Origin: Aphrocallistes beatrix
Lineage: Eukaryota; Porifera; Hexactinellida; Sceptrulophora; Aphrocallistidae
Direction of reading: 5' to 3'
DNA length: 64,000 nt
Assembly (NCBI GenBank): GCA_963281255.1
Contig: OY725490.1
Location: forward strand, 2,046,001-2,110,000
Shown: positions 21,684-33,344 of the stretch, in pieces
Position numbering within the stretch: position 1 is the stretch's first letter
Layout of the letters: the number at the start of each line of letters is the position of its first letter
Made by a program: the position numbers and the translations under genes
Notes under the pieces: model-generated
The model's database searches: none
What the model was told of the DNA's origin: nothing
What the model saw: only the letters and a program-made list of their open reading frames with translations

Positions 21684-23711
21684 TGAGCATATCAACTAAT
21701 CAAATTCATAATCTTTAGTTAGATATTACATAATATCCATTTATTTTCAAAAAATAGATAGAAACTACCAAACATCCCAAATCTTCATAGTTTGGTCCTA
21801 AATCCTATTTGTCTCAGTTATGGAGGAAAGGGTGTAGTCAAGCCTGCCTCCTGTGACAATGAATGTAAGCTTCAAACAGACCTTGGAAACCATTGAAAAA
21901 GTTACTTCCCGAAGCTTGTCCTGATGAATTCATAACAATTGATGATTTTAGTTTACTATGAGAAGATGAATTTGATATAGCTTGTAGATTTCCACTGTAA
22001 GTATATCTAGGCGCCCGCAAGTAGCGAAAGCAAGCAAAGCTCGCTTGTATTTAATAAAATTATTTGAAAACCTATCATATGTTTACTATTTTCGTGAAGT
22101 CAACATATTCTCAAAAGGATCAAGGTTGAAATATGAGATTAATTTATAATAAAAGAAAATTATTCAATCCAAATCAATTCATCTCCCTTTGATGCTTGTT
22201 TTCCTTTTGAAAAGTTTCTACTACAATAATACAAACTTTAACCAATCAAAATGTCTGAAAGGTGGAAATTTTAACCTAGCTTTTGGTATTTGACGCTGCA
22301 AAGAATTGTTTAAAGATATTAATGAAATCTCAACGGCTGTTATAAAACATTTAAGTTATTCACATGTACAGTAGAACTCGGTTAGTACGTACTCCGGATA
22401 CAACGTACTACGTACTCGTTTCTCTGAACCATAATTCATTTAAAGTTTTTCTAGCATTCCCAAACAAGAATGGTTAGCCAAGCTAATGTCTGTGACTTGA
22501 TGCACCAACATCATCTCTACTTGTGAATATACAAATCTTGCTATTACAGTATGTGTAACATACCTGACAACTTAGTATGAAACTGGATAAAGTAGGCGGC
22601 CACATCCTGTATACCTATATTTATGACCTGTTATCTATCAGAACTCAGAGAGTGCCTAAACCTTATATCTCAAAAGATTACTTCTCTTCAGGTGTTTGAG
22701 CATCAGGTATCCTGGAGGAATTGAACTCAGTACTCCAAAAAGTACGACCGCTGATAATCCTGAGTTAAGCAACAACTTCATCTCAATGGCCCAATCAGTA
22801 AAGCACTCTGCATTGATTCTTCACCTTAATTTATTACCCAGATACAGCTTTCGATGTTCTATGACTAATGTTAATAATATGTTTAATTAACATGAATGTT
22901 GCTCCGATCCGATTGATCTTCACATGCTTGATAGTATTTTACATCTGATACGTCACAAAGCATGACATCAAATAATTGGTACCAATTTACGTTATAAAAG
23001 TGTACCATTATTTATTTCCTGTTTGTAAAGAAATATAAATGTATTATTTCATTTGTACTTTCAAGGCCTAATTACTATTTTGAAGGTATAAAACATTGCA
23101 TTTAAGGATATCAGTCGACAAACTGATATCTTAGCTCTAGTAGAAGAAAACTAATTGACCTAGCGTTCTGTGAAAAGTACACATAACATTTTGTGGTTTT
23201 AAAGATAGCTATACGAGTAGGATAAGAATTGAATTTTACTTAGCTAGGTTAGCTCGCCTTTCTTTCATTACCTCCCTCAAATCTTTTCTAGCACTATTCA
23301 GTGGTCTCAAGTGAATATTGCCGAAATACTCTCATAGAAATATAGGCGTAGCCAATGGGCCTGCCCGCAGGCCCACTAAATATCCTGCAGGCCCAGTTAA
23401 GACGGAGCGTAGCCCCTGGCAGGCCCTTGTCGGCGCCACTGGCTACGCCCCTACATAGAAGATACAAGGATTAAGTTGAAATTAGAGACGATGATTTTAA
23501 ATAGAAGAAATGAGTTCATTTGGAATGAATTTTAATTAAATGAAATAATATCTTTTAATTTAAGAGTTCAAAATATGATATTACACAATAGTAAAAGAGG
23601 AAAACAATCTACAAGTAATTCATAGCATTTAATTGTCTGTAAAAGGTGAACTTCTCATGAGCTCAAACATTACGTAGACTAGATTTAGAAAGATGATACT
23701 CCTTTTATCTA
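21684..23711. repeat. Segmental duplication, copy 1
   Basis: Aligns in direct orientation with 31184-33246 over most of its length; both contain GGAGGAAAGGGTGTAGTCAA, CCTGGAGGAATTGAACTC and GATACTCCTTTTATCT, for example. Copy 1 lacks a ~295-bp block present in copy 2 (31985-32282) and has its own MITE (about 23345-23460). No convincing coding sequence is conserved between the copies. A degraded family-A tail (about 22010-22050) is shared by both copies, so it predates the duplication. Confidence 0.9.
23345..23460. mobile_element. Small GC-rich MITE inserted in duplication copy 1
   Basis: Inverted ends GGCGTAGCCAATGG and CCACTGGCTACGCC enclose a GC-rich body. CATAGAA occurs on both sides, a likely target duplication. 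The matching position in duplication copy 2 (around 33000) lacks the element. Confidence 0.7.
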
Positions 23712-24006
23712 GGTTAAGTTCTTAGTATTCCTGTCGTACATCTGTCGACATATTCCTATACCAGAGTTTGGATTGCATTCAAAGCACTGAAATAGAATTT
23801 CCAATGCAAATAAATCTCCAAAATGCGAACTTGAAATTAAGGAGACGGGATGAATGGAACTTTTCATTGATTCTACAAGTATGAATTCATATTCTGGGCA
23901 CATTGATAAACTCCCAAATCGAAATGTTCAGTGATGATTTAACCATAATGATGTGCTCTGTCTGAAATATAATATAATTCAAGTGTCCAGTCTAACATAT
24001 ATAAAT

Positions 24007-24502
24007 CAGGGACGGCACACCCACTCAAAAAGTGGTACGACGGAATACTTGACACTTATCTTCCAGTAGAGATTCAAACTGGTCCAGCTATGTCTTATCA
24101 AGTATTTAAAACCGATTTATTGTATAGCACAAAGTGGTACAATGGGGATTTACTTAATCTTCGTCTATTTAGTACTATAGAGGCATTAAGTTAAAATGAA
24201 TTTCCCATTCAGAACAGAATAGTAATGATACAGCAGAGCCAAGGAATTATTTAGGAGCGCGAGACGCTCCTTTAGGCGTATGATTTTTTAACCCGCAAAG
24301 TATTTAGGAGCGTAAAATTCCGAAAAATACCCAATTTACCCAATATTATAATGTTATTTAGCGATTTAGGCGTATGAAATTTTTAAAATTTTGATTAGGA
24401 GCGTATCTCTGGAAGGCTGTATAATACCATGAGCAGAGCTGAGCTTTTCTGAAAAATAGTACGGCGCTCGCAGCACCTACCGTACTGGATATGCCGCCCC
24501 TG
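24007..24502. mobile_element. hAT-like MITE, ~500 bp
   Basis: The left end CAGGGACGGCACACCCA is inverted-matched by TGGATATGCCGCCCCTG at the right. Internally it repeats TTAGGAGCG/TTAGGCGTATGA words. The flanks share only TAAAT, so a clean 8-bp duplication is not visible. Confidence 0.55.
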
Positions 24503-24718
24503 TAAATACTTCACCCCTACACAATACTTACTCCCTCCAAGAGAGACGGAAGCTGAATCTTTTTATGGTACAATACGGTAGACATCAGGTGTGAAGTGGT
24601 CCTGTTGGGGCTAAAGGTGGTCAGGTTGAAACCGGACCAACCGTACTGGTGGTAGGCCCAGTGATGTATATTTGAGTCAGATATTCAACCGTAGTGCAAA
24701 TATCATATATTAAAATCG

Positions 24719-24801
24719 ACGAGGCGCATGCGCCTCAGCTACGAGGCGCATGCGCTTCACCGACGAGGCGCATGCGCCTCAACGACGAGGCGCATGCGCC
24801 T
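24719..24801 (+). repeat. Tandem palindrome array, 4 units
   Basis: Four ~22-bp units each containing GAGGCGCATGCGCCTC or a one-base variant. CG-rich in an AT-rich neighbourhood, and self-complementary. Confidence 0.9.
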
Positions 24802-24945
24802 GAGATTTTAATACTATTCAAGAATTAATAGGCTTTTCTTTGTAAATACTACAACTCTTTGTAAATACTACAACAATTCTTATTCTAACATTTACTATTA
24901 TAATTTATAGAATTGTATTATTAATGGCAGAAGGTGCTTCTAGTG

Positions 24946-26417
24946 CAGGCGTGTCAAACTGGTGGCCCGCAGGTTGCTCAGAGGTGGCCCGTGACCCAGT
25001 TGCGAAAAAATATCTGAAATATGATATCATTTATTAAATTATCATTTATTAATGAAACCTAACTAGTTTTGATAGATGTTAATGTGATTCACTGTTATAT
25101 TTTCATTGTTTTGCTAACACACTATAACATTCTCTAAGAGCGTTAAATATAAATATCAGAATAATTGCTTGAATAATTCAAAAACATTTTGTACCTCCTC
25201 ATCCTTCAATACATTATACATGAATGGCTAATTTCCCGAGAGCCAAGAAACGAAAAGAGGATAGTCGTCACTTTCAAGAGGAATGGATCTTAAAGTATTT
25301 GTTTGTTGAATCATATGGGAAGTCTACTTGCCTGATCTGCCAAGAGGTTTTGGGAGCGATGAAAGATTACAACCTGAAGCGGCACTATGAATCATATCAC
25401 AAGGTCGAGTATGGACAATTGACTGGAAAATTGAGGGACGAAGCAGTTGCCAAACTACGTGATGGTTTACTGAAGCAACAGGGTGGGTGTCTTTAGGAAA
25501 CCTATTCAGGATAACCTGGCCGTTGTCAAGGCTAGTTATGTAATTTCGCGGAAAATTGCTCAGCATTCAAGACCATTCTCTGATGGAGAATTTATAAAAG
25601 ACTGTATTAAAGATTCAGTGGCGATTCTTGTTCCCGACAAGAAGAACATTTTTGAGATGATTAGTCTTACCAGGAATACTGTGGTGTCGAGGATCGAGGA
25701 CATGGGGAAAAAACATTGCAGTGCAATTATCAGAAAAAGTAGCGAAGTTTGTTCTTCTCGCCTGCTTTCGATGAGAGTAATGATATTACAGACACTGCTC
25801 AACTCTCCATTTTTATACGTGGGATAACCGACTTCTTTGAAATCCATGAAGATTTTCTTGGACTAGCTGGCCTTAATGATTGTACCAGGGGTATTGATGT
25901 GGCTGAAGCTGTTGTAAAAGTGGTTGCTGATAGAATTCTCAATGTATCATGGAAGAAGCTAACCGGTATCACGACAGACGGAGCACCAGCGATGATGGAA
26001 AAGAGAATGGCGCAGCAGCTCTTAAAAAAGAAATATGTTAATCGAGATCACTCCAAGCAAGATGTTCTCAGTGTTCATTGTATCATCCACCAGGAAGTGC
26101 TCTGTGGGAAAGCAATGATAATGACTCATGTGATGGATACTGTTGTAAGGATTGTAAACGAAATTCGATCAAAGGGATTGAAGCATCGGCAATTTCAAGC
26201 ATTCTTGGAAGAACTCTACACAGAGTATAGAGACCTTCTTTACCATTGTGAAGCCCGCTGGCTCAGTAGAGAAAAAGTACTGGAACGCTTCTTTAAATTG
26301 CGTGCTGAGATTGAAATATTTTTGAAGGAGAAAATGCCTAATTTGAAATCAAAAGGAGGTGATTTGGTTACAGAATTAATGTCTGACATAGATTGGCAAT
26401 TGGATCTTGCATTTTAG
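24946..26417 (+). pseudogene. hAT transposase relic, GTF2IRD2/ZBED-like
   Basis: The left terminus CAGGCGTGTCAAACTGGTGG is the usual hAT end form. The coding relic is in three frames (25224-25496, 25483-25827 and 25749-26417). It starts with a BED-type zinc finger: CLICQEVLGAMKDYNLKRHY and a following H. Next come a PIQDNL..ISRKIA stretch, then GITTDGAPAMM (catalytic Asp region) and VHCIIHQEVLCGKA, and finally RWLSREKVLERF. The C-terminal dimerisation part and right terminus are missing. Frameshifts make it non-functional. Confidence 0.8.
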
Positions 26418-26705
26418 TGGACATTACTCAACATCTGAACACACTACTAAATACCAAATTGCAAGGACGTGATCAACATTTTTTGCGAAATTAAACAAAT
26501 TTATCATATTCAACATTAGAGAAAATAGCAATAGCATATTTTCTAGCATTGATGAGTTCAAGGTCTCAATTATGTTAAATAATATAGCTATCACTGTCAG
26601 TGTTATACTGTAATACATAAATAACAATCTAGATCTAATACTTAAGTAGTATAAAATGAAAAGAAAAATAAGATGAAATATCAGTTATATATTTGAGTTA
26701 GTGCG

Positions 26706-28046
26706 ATGGCTTCATTTGATGGCAATAGCCGACTACAAACACCGGCGATCGGTGACAAGCCGCACCAACCTTCCTCTTTTCGCTTTCCCAAACGTGAGTT
26801 TGGAAATACCTTAGTGATGAAACGTTCGTTTCAACGGAAGTGGTTCGACAGGTGGTCATGGCTGCACTACGAGGAAAACCTAGACCTTGCCTTCTGTTTT
26901 ACGTGTGTCACTGCTTACCAAAATAATCTCTTGCAATCTGCTCATTGCTTGGAACCGACTTTTATATCGACTGACTTTTCTAACTGGAAGGATGCCACAG
27001 CAAAATTTTCTAAACATGAATGTAGTCTGTGTCACAAAGATTCCGTGCTGAAGACGATTACCCTTCCCGCTACAACAAGCGATATCGGTGAAATGCTGTC
27101 TTCGCAACTCGCAAAGGAGCGGTTGGAGCGTCGCAAGTGTCTCCTCAATTTGTTATCAAATGCTCGCTTTCTTTCAAGACAAGGACTTGCCTTTCGTGGT
27201 GATGAGGAGTCTGATTCCAATTTCATGCGACTGATTTATCTCCGTTCTGAAGACAACCCCAAGCTTGTCGACTGGATTCATCAAAAGACAGACAAGTATA
27301 CGTCCCATGACATGCAGAACGAGATGGCGAAAGTAATGGCTTTGCGTATTCTTCGAGAAATTGCTGCAAATCTCCAGAGTTCATCATTTTCACGGTCATG
27401 GTTGATGAAACAGGCCCCCCGCCGATTATATGATGGAACCGTACCTATCTTTCATGTGACGGTGGAATACTACTTTCGAGAGATTTATTTTGAGGCGCTT
27501 GACCTTGCTATTTCCGGCATCGAAGATCGTTTCAACCAACCTGGTTACCAGACCTATGCAAATGTCCAAGCGCTCCTCCTCAAGGCAGCAGGTGTGCAAC
27601 CATATCAAGAAGAACTTCAATTCGTTCTCGACTTTTATGGTACTGATTTTGATTCTCTACTCCTTCCAGCGCATTTGGAAATATTTTCTAATAGTTTTCC
27701 AGGTGAAGGAAAAATAGTTTTGTCAGACATCCTTAAATTCTTTCGAATTTGCACACCAGGTCAGTTGGGGCTGATGTCTCAGGTCAGTAAACTAGTGAGG
27801 CTAATGCTTGTGATGCCAGCCACCAATGCAGAGAGTGAGAGATCCTTCAGTGCTGTGCGACGTATCAAGACATATCTTCGCTCGACGATGTCTCAGCAGC
27901 GTCTGAACCATTTAATGCTTTTACGCATCTACAAGAACCTCACCGATGACCTCAACCTTGTGGATGTTGCAAATGACTTTATTGCTGGCCATGATCACAG
28001 GAAACAGGTGTTTGGTACCGAGTTCAAGCCGGCTGATCTTCAATAA
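26706..28046 (+). CDS. ZMYM1-like hAT-derived protein with internal deletion, 446 aa
   Basis: An intact open frame. Residues about 25-75 form a TTF-type zinc-finger-like region (SFRFPKREFG, then FQRKWFDRWSWLHY and AFCFTC). The C-terminus is a hAT dimerisation domain (MPATNAESERSFSAVRRIK, then YLRSTMSQQRLNHLMLLRI). Between them, after ILREIAANLQSSSFSRSW, the family's catalytic core with its first two acidic residues is absent; the sequence jumps to the RRLYDGT..YYFREIYFEALDLA segment. Family members are usually far longer (700-800 aa). The junction is in frame, so the product would bind DNA and dimerise but not transpose. It lies within a composite transposon, so a defective element is the default reading. 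Confidence 0.7.
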   Translation: MASFDGNSRLQTPAIGDKPHQPSSFRFPKREFGNTLVMKRSFQRKWFDRWSWLHYEENLDLAFCFTCVTAYQNNLLQSAHCLEPTFISTDFSNWKDATAKFSKHECSLCHKDSVLKTITLPATTSDIGEMLSSQLAKERLERRKCLLNLLSNARFLSRQGLAFRGDEESDSNFMRLIYLRSEDNPKLVDWIHQKTDKYTSHDMQNEMAKVMALRILREIAANLQSSSFSRSWLMKQAPRRLYDGTVPIFHVTVEYYFREIYFEALDLAISGIEDRFNQPGYQTYANVQALLLKAAGVQPYQEELQFVLDFYGTDFDSLLLPAHLEIFSNSFPGEGKIVLSDILKFFRICTPGQLGLMSQVSKLVRLMLVMPATNAESERSFSAVRRIKTYLRSTMSQQRLNHLMLLRIYKNLTDDLNLVDVANDFIAGHDHRKQVFGTEFKPADLQ

Positions 28047-28129
28047 TTACAATGTTGCTATACATAATAGAGTATTGGAGAAATTGAATGATATAACATT
28101 ATTTGATCCCGTAGTTGAGCAGCTAGTAT

Positions 28130-28511
28130 ACCGTATTGCTTCGAATAAGCGCCCGGGCGCTTATTTATTTCGTGCACCCTTTAGACCCGGCGCTTATTTA
28201 TTTCATTCGCTATTTTGACCCGGCGCTCTTTTTTTTGTTTACTACATTGACTGGCACTTTTATTTTTGCCACAACTGAGAATGTTAGTTCTATTAAAAAA
28301 AGGATAATGTAATGTTTCAAAAAGCACTTGTATCTATGCCACTGCTGAGAATACTAGTTTGATATGATGTTCAGAGAACTAAAATGCCCCGGCGTCCGAC
28401 GCTTATTCGAGCCCCGACGCTTATTCGAGCCCCGACGCTTATTCAAGCCCCGGCGCTTATTCGAGCCCCGGCGCTTAATCAAGCCCCGACGCATATTCGG
28501 GGAAATACGGT
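28130..28511. mobile_element. MITE with subterminal 18-bp tandem repeats
   Basis: The ends ACCGTATTGCTTCGAATAAG and (inverted) CGGGGAAATACGGTA flank arrays of GCTTATT words. The right side has about six 18-bp units of the type GCCCCGACGCTTATTCGA. There is no coding capacity; the repetitive RRLFEP peptide that can be read across it is an artefact of the array. Confidence 0.75.
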
Positions 28512-28639
28512 ACTCCATAATCGTAATATATATGGGAGCTTGGGAGGGGTTGCGAACACTTCAAATTGACCGTAATGTAAATTTTTTTGACTCTGCGATC
28601 ATCATGATTGTCATCACAATTCAAGGCCGCCCCACCTCT

Positions 28640-28870
28640 CAAGAGCTTCCGCCGGGCCTGGTACTAATTACCTTTGACCGAGTTGACTTCATCAAATGAA
28701 TTATTAACTTGTATTACACTGTTCTTGTTTAAAGACGTAGCAGTATTGATTGGGAAATTTAGAGGCTGCATCTGTGTTGATAATTTAGCCTCGGGATAAT
28801 CAATTTTACGTTTTTTAGTGGATCCAATTCTAAGAATGAAGAAGCACTAGAAGCACCTTCTGCCATTAAT
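28640..28870 (-). pseudogene. Transposase N-terminal fragment
   Basis: Read on the minus strand, the arm ATG (MAEGASSA) leads, with one frame change, to a lysine-rich stretch (GSTKKRKIDYPEAKLSTQM). This is typical of the N-terminus of ZMYM/hAT proteins. It stops after about 65 codons. It shows that the inverted arm includes the start of a coding region, and that the left arm is a duplicate of it. Confidence 0.4.
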
Positions 28871-29016
28871 AATACAATTCTATAAATTATAATAGTAAAT
28901 GTTAGAATAAGAATCGATGTAGTATTTACAAAGAGTTGTAGTATTTACAAAGAAAAGTCTATTAATTCTTGAATAGTATTAAAATCTGAGGCGCATGCGC
29001 CTCGTCGATTTTAATA

Positions 29017-29404
29017 GCTCGCAAATATATGAATAGTTTCATTGTGTACACTTAATTCGCATATTTACGGGTAAAATTGTTAATATTTGCTTATCCACTG
29101 TTATCAAGTTTGGAATAGTGTGAGTTATTAATTGAGGATAAAGCTACCTCGATGAAATGACCATTGTAGAAATTCGGGATTGATACTCGCCGTATTGAGA
29201 ACTTATAACCGTTTAAAGCGTGTTCCTCTTTTGGTACTGAATGCGCTGCAAATAAATCTTCACAGCCAACAAGAGTTAAAAACTGACCACAACCCCGAAT
29301 GTAGTAGTGTGCATGTAGTCTCAGAACGCTACTTCCAGTATTACATATCTGCATACGGAAAGCTATTTATTATCATTCATTTATTTCACGAATTACCTAT
29401 TGAG
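29017..29404. other. Upstream region of NHL gene
   Basis: AT-rich spacer between the composite element and the NHL gene; no specific promoter motif supported. Confidence 0.5.
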
Positions 29405-30651
29405 ATGGCGAGTGAATCTCTAAACGACACGATGTTCGATGTGATATCTCAAGAGATAATGGACGCCTTCGCATATTTAATCAAACAATTGATGAGCAGA
29501 AGGGATGAGCTGCTGGCAGAAGTGAATGCAAAGAAGCAAGATTATATAAATACACTATTTGTCGAAGATGAAAATGTAAAGGAACTAACAAATATTCAGT
29601 CACAAATTGAACAGTTGAGTATCAAACAGAACATTCCTTCAGCTAAAATCCAAGAATCTTTAGTTCCTCTCCAGAAACAAATTCGGAATGTAATAGAACC
29701 GCCTAATCTCAAGTTTGAGTGTTCTTATAAGAAATTGTCAGACCAGATCAGGAAACTGGGATCTGTTGTCCTAAACAAAACACCATTATCTGCTCACTAC
29801 AAATCTAAGAAGAAGGCTGAAATCATATTGAAATGTACCACACCTACCGCTATACACGTAGATGAGACATATCTGTATGCTATTGGGATGTGTATTCTGA
29901 GTATGCTTCAGGATTAAAGAGGCTAGATATATTTAGGATACAAGATTGGAGTTTATCAGAAAAAATTCCTAGTGAAGACGCAATGGAGCCTATTGTGGTT
30001 ACAACTAACAAGGAACATTTGTATATTGTATATAAAGATACATCGATCTACCAGGATGAAGATGATATATTCGGCACTATGGTTGATGAGAATATTCTCA
30101 CCAACGAAGATCACATCTACAAATTTAGTAAGGCAAGTCGGAAAAAGTTGACGAGTATAAATCTGAGTAAGTGCAGGAATTATTATCATCGTGATGTCAT
30201 TGGTATAGCAATGTCACCAACTGATGATGAAATCTACGTACTGTTCGACCGAGGAAACAAAATTGGAATTTTTGATGCTAATCTGTTTTACAGAAGAGAA
30301 ATTTCGATATCAATTAATCCAACGTGTATCCAATTCAAGGAAGATCGCTTATATCTAATGGTAAGGGGCGATATTATATATCAAAATGACAGAAAAGAAG
30401 GTATTGAATTGGGATTTCGAAAGCACTTAAAATCCTTTGACGGAGATTATTTCTGCTTTGATTCAGTGGGTAATATCATTATCAGTGATGGCAGCGAGGT
30501 TAAAGTAGTATCTCCTGATGGCGAAAAGATGCTTGAAATTGGTCAAAATTCACAATGCAATGAAGATGTTCGTGGTTGCAGTGCTTTGGCTGTCTTGAAT
30601 GACAAGATTATAATAGCATGCAGAGATCTCGATTCTATCAAAATATTCTAA
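29405..30651 (+). CDS. Coiled-coil/NHL-like repeat protein, one frameshift (~415 aa)
   Basis: Starts at ATG 29405 (MASESLNDTMFDVISQEI). Residues 1-120 are predicted long helices or coiled coil (Glu/Lys/Gln-rich heptads), followed by a beta-rich part. The C-terminal half carries repeated IYVLFDRGNKIGIFD-like and GNIIISDGSEVKVVSPDG strands, typical of NHL/six-bladed propeller repeats. The frame shifts by one base near 29878: the first frame ends shortly after ETYLYAIG and the second continues WDVYSEYASGLKRLDIF. The total length is not a multiple of three, consistent with a single missing base. Related in layout to 59762-61012, but low in identity. No RING or B-box is visible. The function is probably protein or RNA binding; this cannot be specified from sequence. 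The last 16 codons recur as an orphan fragment at 43220-43270. Confidence 0.7.
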
Positions 30652-31183
30652 CACTTATATTAGCCATTACTTATAGGCCAGAAAACTATCTTAGATCTTT
30701 TTATTAGCGATAGAATGCGACCCTACTACATCTCTAAACTCTTAGGCATATATCTCTATTACTGAATTTTACTACTTATGATTCTTATCTATTATTCCAA
30801 TATTATTAAAATGACTAGTATTTCAAATAAGTTATATGTACTATCATTTAATGTTAATGGAAGGGATTCGTTAGTTAATGCTAATTTCTCGTCATAATCA
30901 AATTACGATCACAATTCTAGTTCTTCGAGTACCTCCAGTAATTGCACAAACAAACAAACAAATAAGTTTTAATATACGTATACGTAAGATATTAACAAAT
31001 CTACATACACACTCACAATCTATTTTAGTATCCAACACACACACAATGATATAAAAGTATATTTGAAACATGTTATGATTCAATTGCTAATGCATCTGAT
31101 ATTTTTCAAAAAAATTATCTTTCCAGATTTTACTGTACACAGAATTCATCTGCTTGCAAAACTAATATCTCTAAAAAAGCACA
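30652..31183. repeat. 3' flank of NHL gene, partly duplicated at 43271-44390
   Basis: Blocks such as CGATAGAATGCGACCC, AATTACGATCACAATTCTAG and TTTTAGTATCCAACACACAC recur at 43330, 44230 and 44345. This shows that the NHL 3' region was copied to the right of the large inverted duplication. No gene seen. Confidence 0.8.
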
Positions 31184-33246
31184 TATCAACTAATCAAGTT
31201 CATAATCTTTAGAAAGATACTACATAGTATCCCAAATCTTCATAGTTTGGTCCTAAATCCTATTTGTCTCAGTTATGGAGGAAAGGGTGTAGTCAAGCCT
31301 GCCTCCTGTGATAATGAATGTAAGCTTCAAACAGACCTTGGAAACCTTTGAAAAAATTACTTCCCGAAGCTTGTCCTGATGAATTCATAACAATTGATGA
31401 TTTACTTTCCTATGAGAAGATTAATCTGGTATACTTGTAGATTTCCACTGTATATCTAGGCGCCCGCAAGCAGCGAAAGCAAGCAAAGTTCGTTTGTATT
31501 TAATAAAATTATTGGGAAACCTATCATATCTTAGCTTTTTTCGTGAAGTCAACATATTCTCAAAAGGATCAAGGTTGAAATATGAGATTAATTTATAATA
31601 AAAAGAAAATTATTCAATCCAAATCAACCCATCTCCCTTTGATGCCTGTTTTCCTTTTGAAAAGTTTCTACTACAATAATACAAACCTTAACCAATCAAA
31701 ATGTCTGGAAGGTGGAAATTTTAACCTAGCTTTTGGTATTTGACGCTGCAAAGAATTGTTTAAAGATATTAATGAAATCTCAACGACTGCTATAAAAAAA
31801 AGTTATTAACATGTACAGTATAACTTGGTTAGTACGTACTCGGGATACAACGTACTACGGCATAGTACGTACTGGTTTCTCTGAACCATAATTCATTTAT
31901 TACAAGTTTTCTAGCATTCCCAAACAAGAATGGTTAGCCAAGCTTATGTCTGTGACTTGATGCACCAGACTCTAACATCATCTCTTATTTTCAATTAAAT
32001 ACATACAAAGAATAACTTTATTGAAAATAAAATAAGTTGGAAGTAAAATAACTTTTAATTTATATGAAATAAATTCTCTATACTTGGAACATGTGCTTAT
32101 CGTCCGAGGAGCCAAGATGCTTGTAGTGTGATTTGGTGCTAGGTTGCCACTACCCATGGAATTACACCTCTATAAATCTCTGTTTAGGTCCCAAGTTTTA
32201 TCACCTTTAAAAAGTGCCAGACTGGGAAATCCTAGATAAATACATTATTGGAAGAGAGAATGAATAACAAATTTGTTGCCTTACTTGTGAATATACAAAT
32301 CTTGCTATCACAGTATGTGTAACATACCTGACAACTTAGTATGAAACTAGATAAAGTAGGCGGCCACATCCTGTATACCTATATTATTATAACCTGTATC
32401 TATCAGGACTCAGAGAGTGCCTAAACCTTATATCTCAAAAAATCACTTATCTTGGAGGTGTTTGAGCATCAGGTATCCTGGAGGAATTGAACTCCAAAAA
32501 GTACGACCGCTGATAATCCTGAATTAAGCAACAACTTCATCTCAATGACCCAATCAGTAAAGCACTCTGCATTGATTCTTCACCTTAATTTATTACCTAG
32601 ATACCGCTTTCGATGTTCTATGACTGTTAATAATATGTTTAATTAACATGAATGTTGCTCCGATCCGATTAGTCTTCATGCTTGGTAGTATTTTACATTT
32701 GATACGTCACAAAGTATGAGATCGAATAATTGGTGCCAATTTTTGAAGGTAAAAAACATTGCATTTAAGGATATCGATAGACTAATAACGTAGCTCTAGT
32801 AGAAGAAAACTAATTGACCTAGCGTGCTGTGAAAATTACACATAACATTTTTGGGGTTTTAAAAGTAGCTATACGAGTAGGATAATAATTGTATTTACTT
32901 AGCTAGGTTAGTTCGCACTATACAGTGGTCTCAAATGAGCATTGCTTGCTAACCTATGGCCTCTATTTGAAGCATATATTCATGAATTATGTCGAAATAC
33001 TAAAAAAGAAGATACAAGGATTAAGTTGAAACAAGAGACGATGATTTTACATAGAAGAAATGAGTTCATTTGAAAAGAATTTTAATTCAAATGAAATAAT
33101 ATCTTTTAATTTAAGAGTTCAAAATATGATATTACACAATAGTAAAAGAGGAAAACAATCTAATTCATAGCATTTAATTGTCTGTAAATGGTGAACTTCT
33201 CTTTGAGCTCAAATATATGTAGACTAGGTTTAGAAAGATGATACTC
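31184..33246. repeat. Segmental duplication, copy 2
   Basis: Direct-orientation partner of 21684-23711. Contains an extra ~295-bp block at 31985-32282 absent from copy 1, lacks copy 1's small MITE, and has scattered small indels. No conserved ORF. Confidence 0.9.
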
Positions 33247-33344
33247 CTTTTATCTTGGTAAAGAATAACCGATAAGGGTTATTAACAAGAGATTCACTAA
33301 GCTTAGCCTATAACACCTCTAAATAGATGAATAGTAAGTATAGG

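Larger units (their letters stand above)
24708..29016. mobile_element. Composite element bounded by inverted arms rich in GAGGCGCATGCGCCTC
   Basis: The left arm (24708-24946) and right arm (28844-29016) are inverted copies: TATTAAAATCGACGAGG at one end and CCTCGTCGATTTTAATA at the other. The left arm has four tandem units carrying the 16-bp palindrome GAGGCGCATGCGCCTC; the right arm has one. Both arms run inward to the same ATGGCAGAAGGTGCTTCTAG start. Inside are a GTF2IRD2-type hAT relic, a ZMYM-type hAT ORF and a separate MITE (28130-28511). No exact target duplication was seen. Confidence 0.65.

Noticed and set aside
28384..28511. CRISPR-like regular repeats
   Set aside because: The units are contiguous, without unique spacers, in a eukaryotic transposon; not a CRISPR array.
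28364..28699. 111-codon frame with repeated RRLFEP
   Set aside because: It is a read-through of the subterminal DNA repeats of a MITE; two frames are open simply because the repeat unit is 18 bp without stops.
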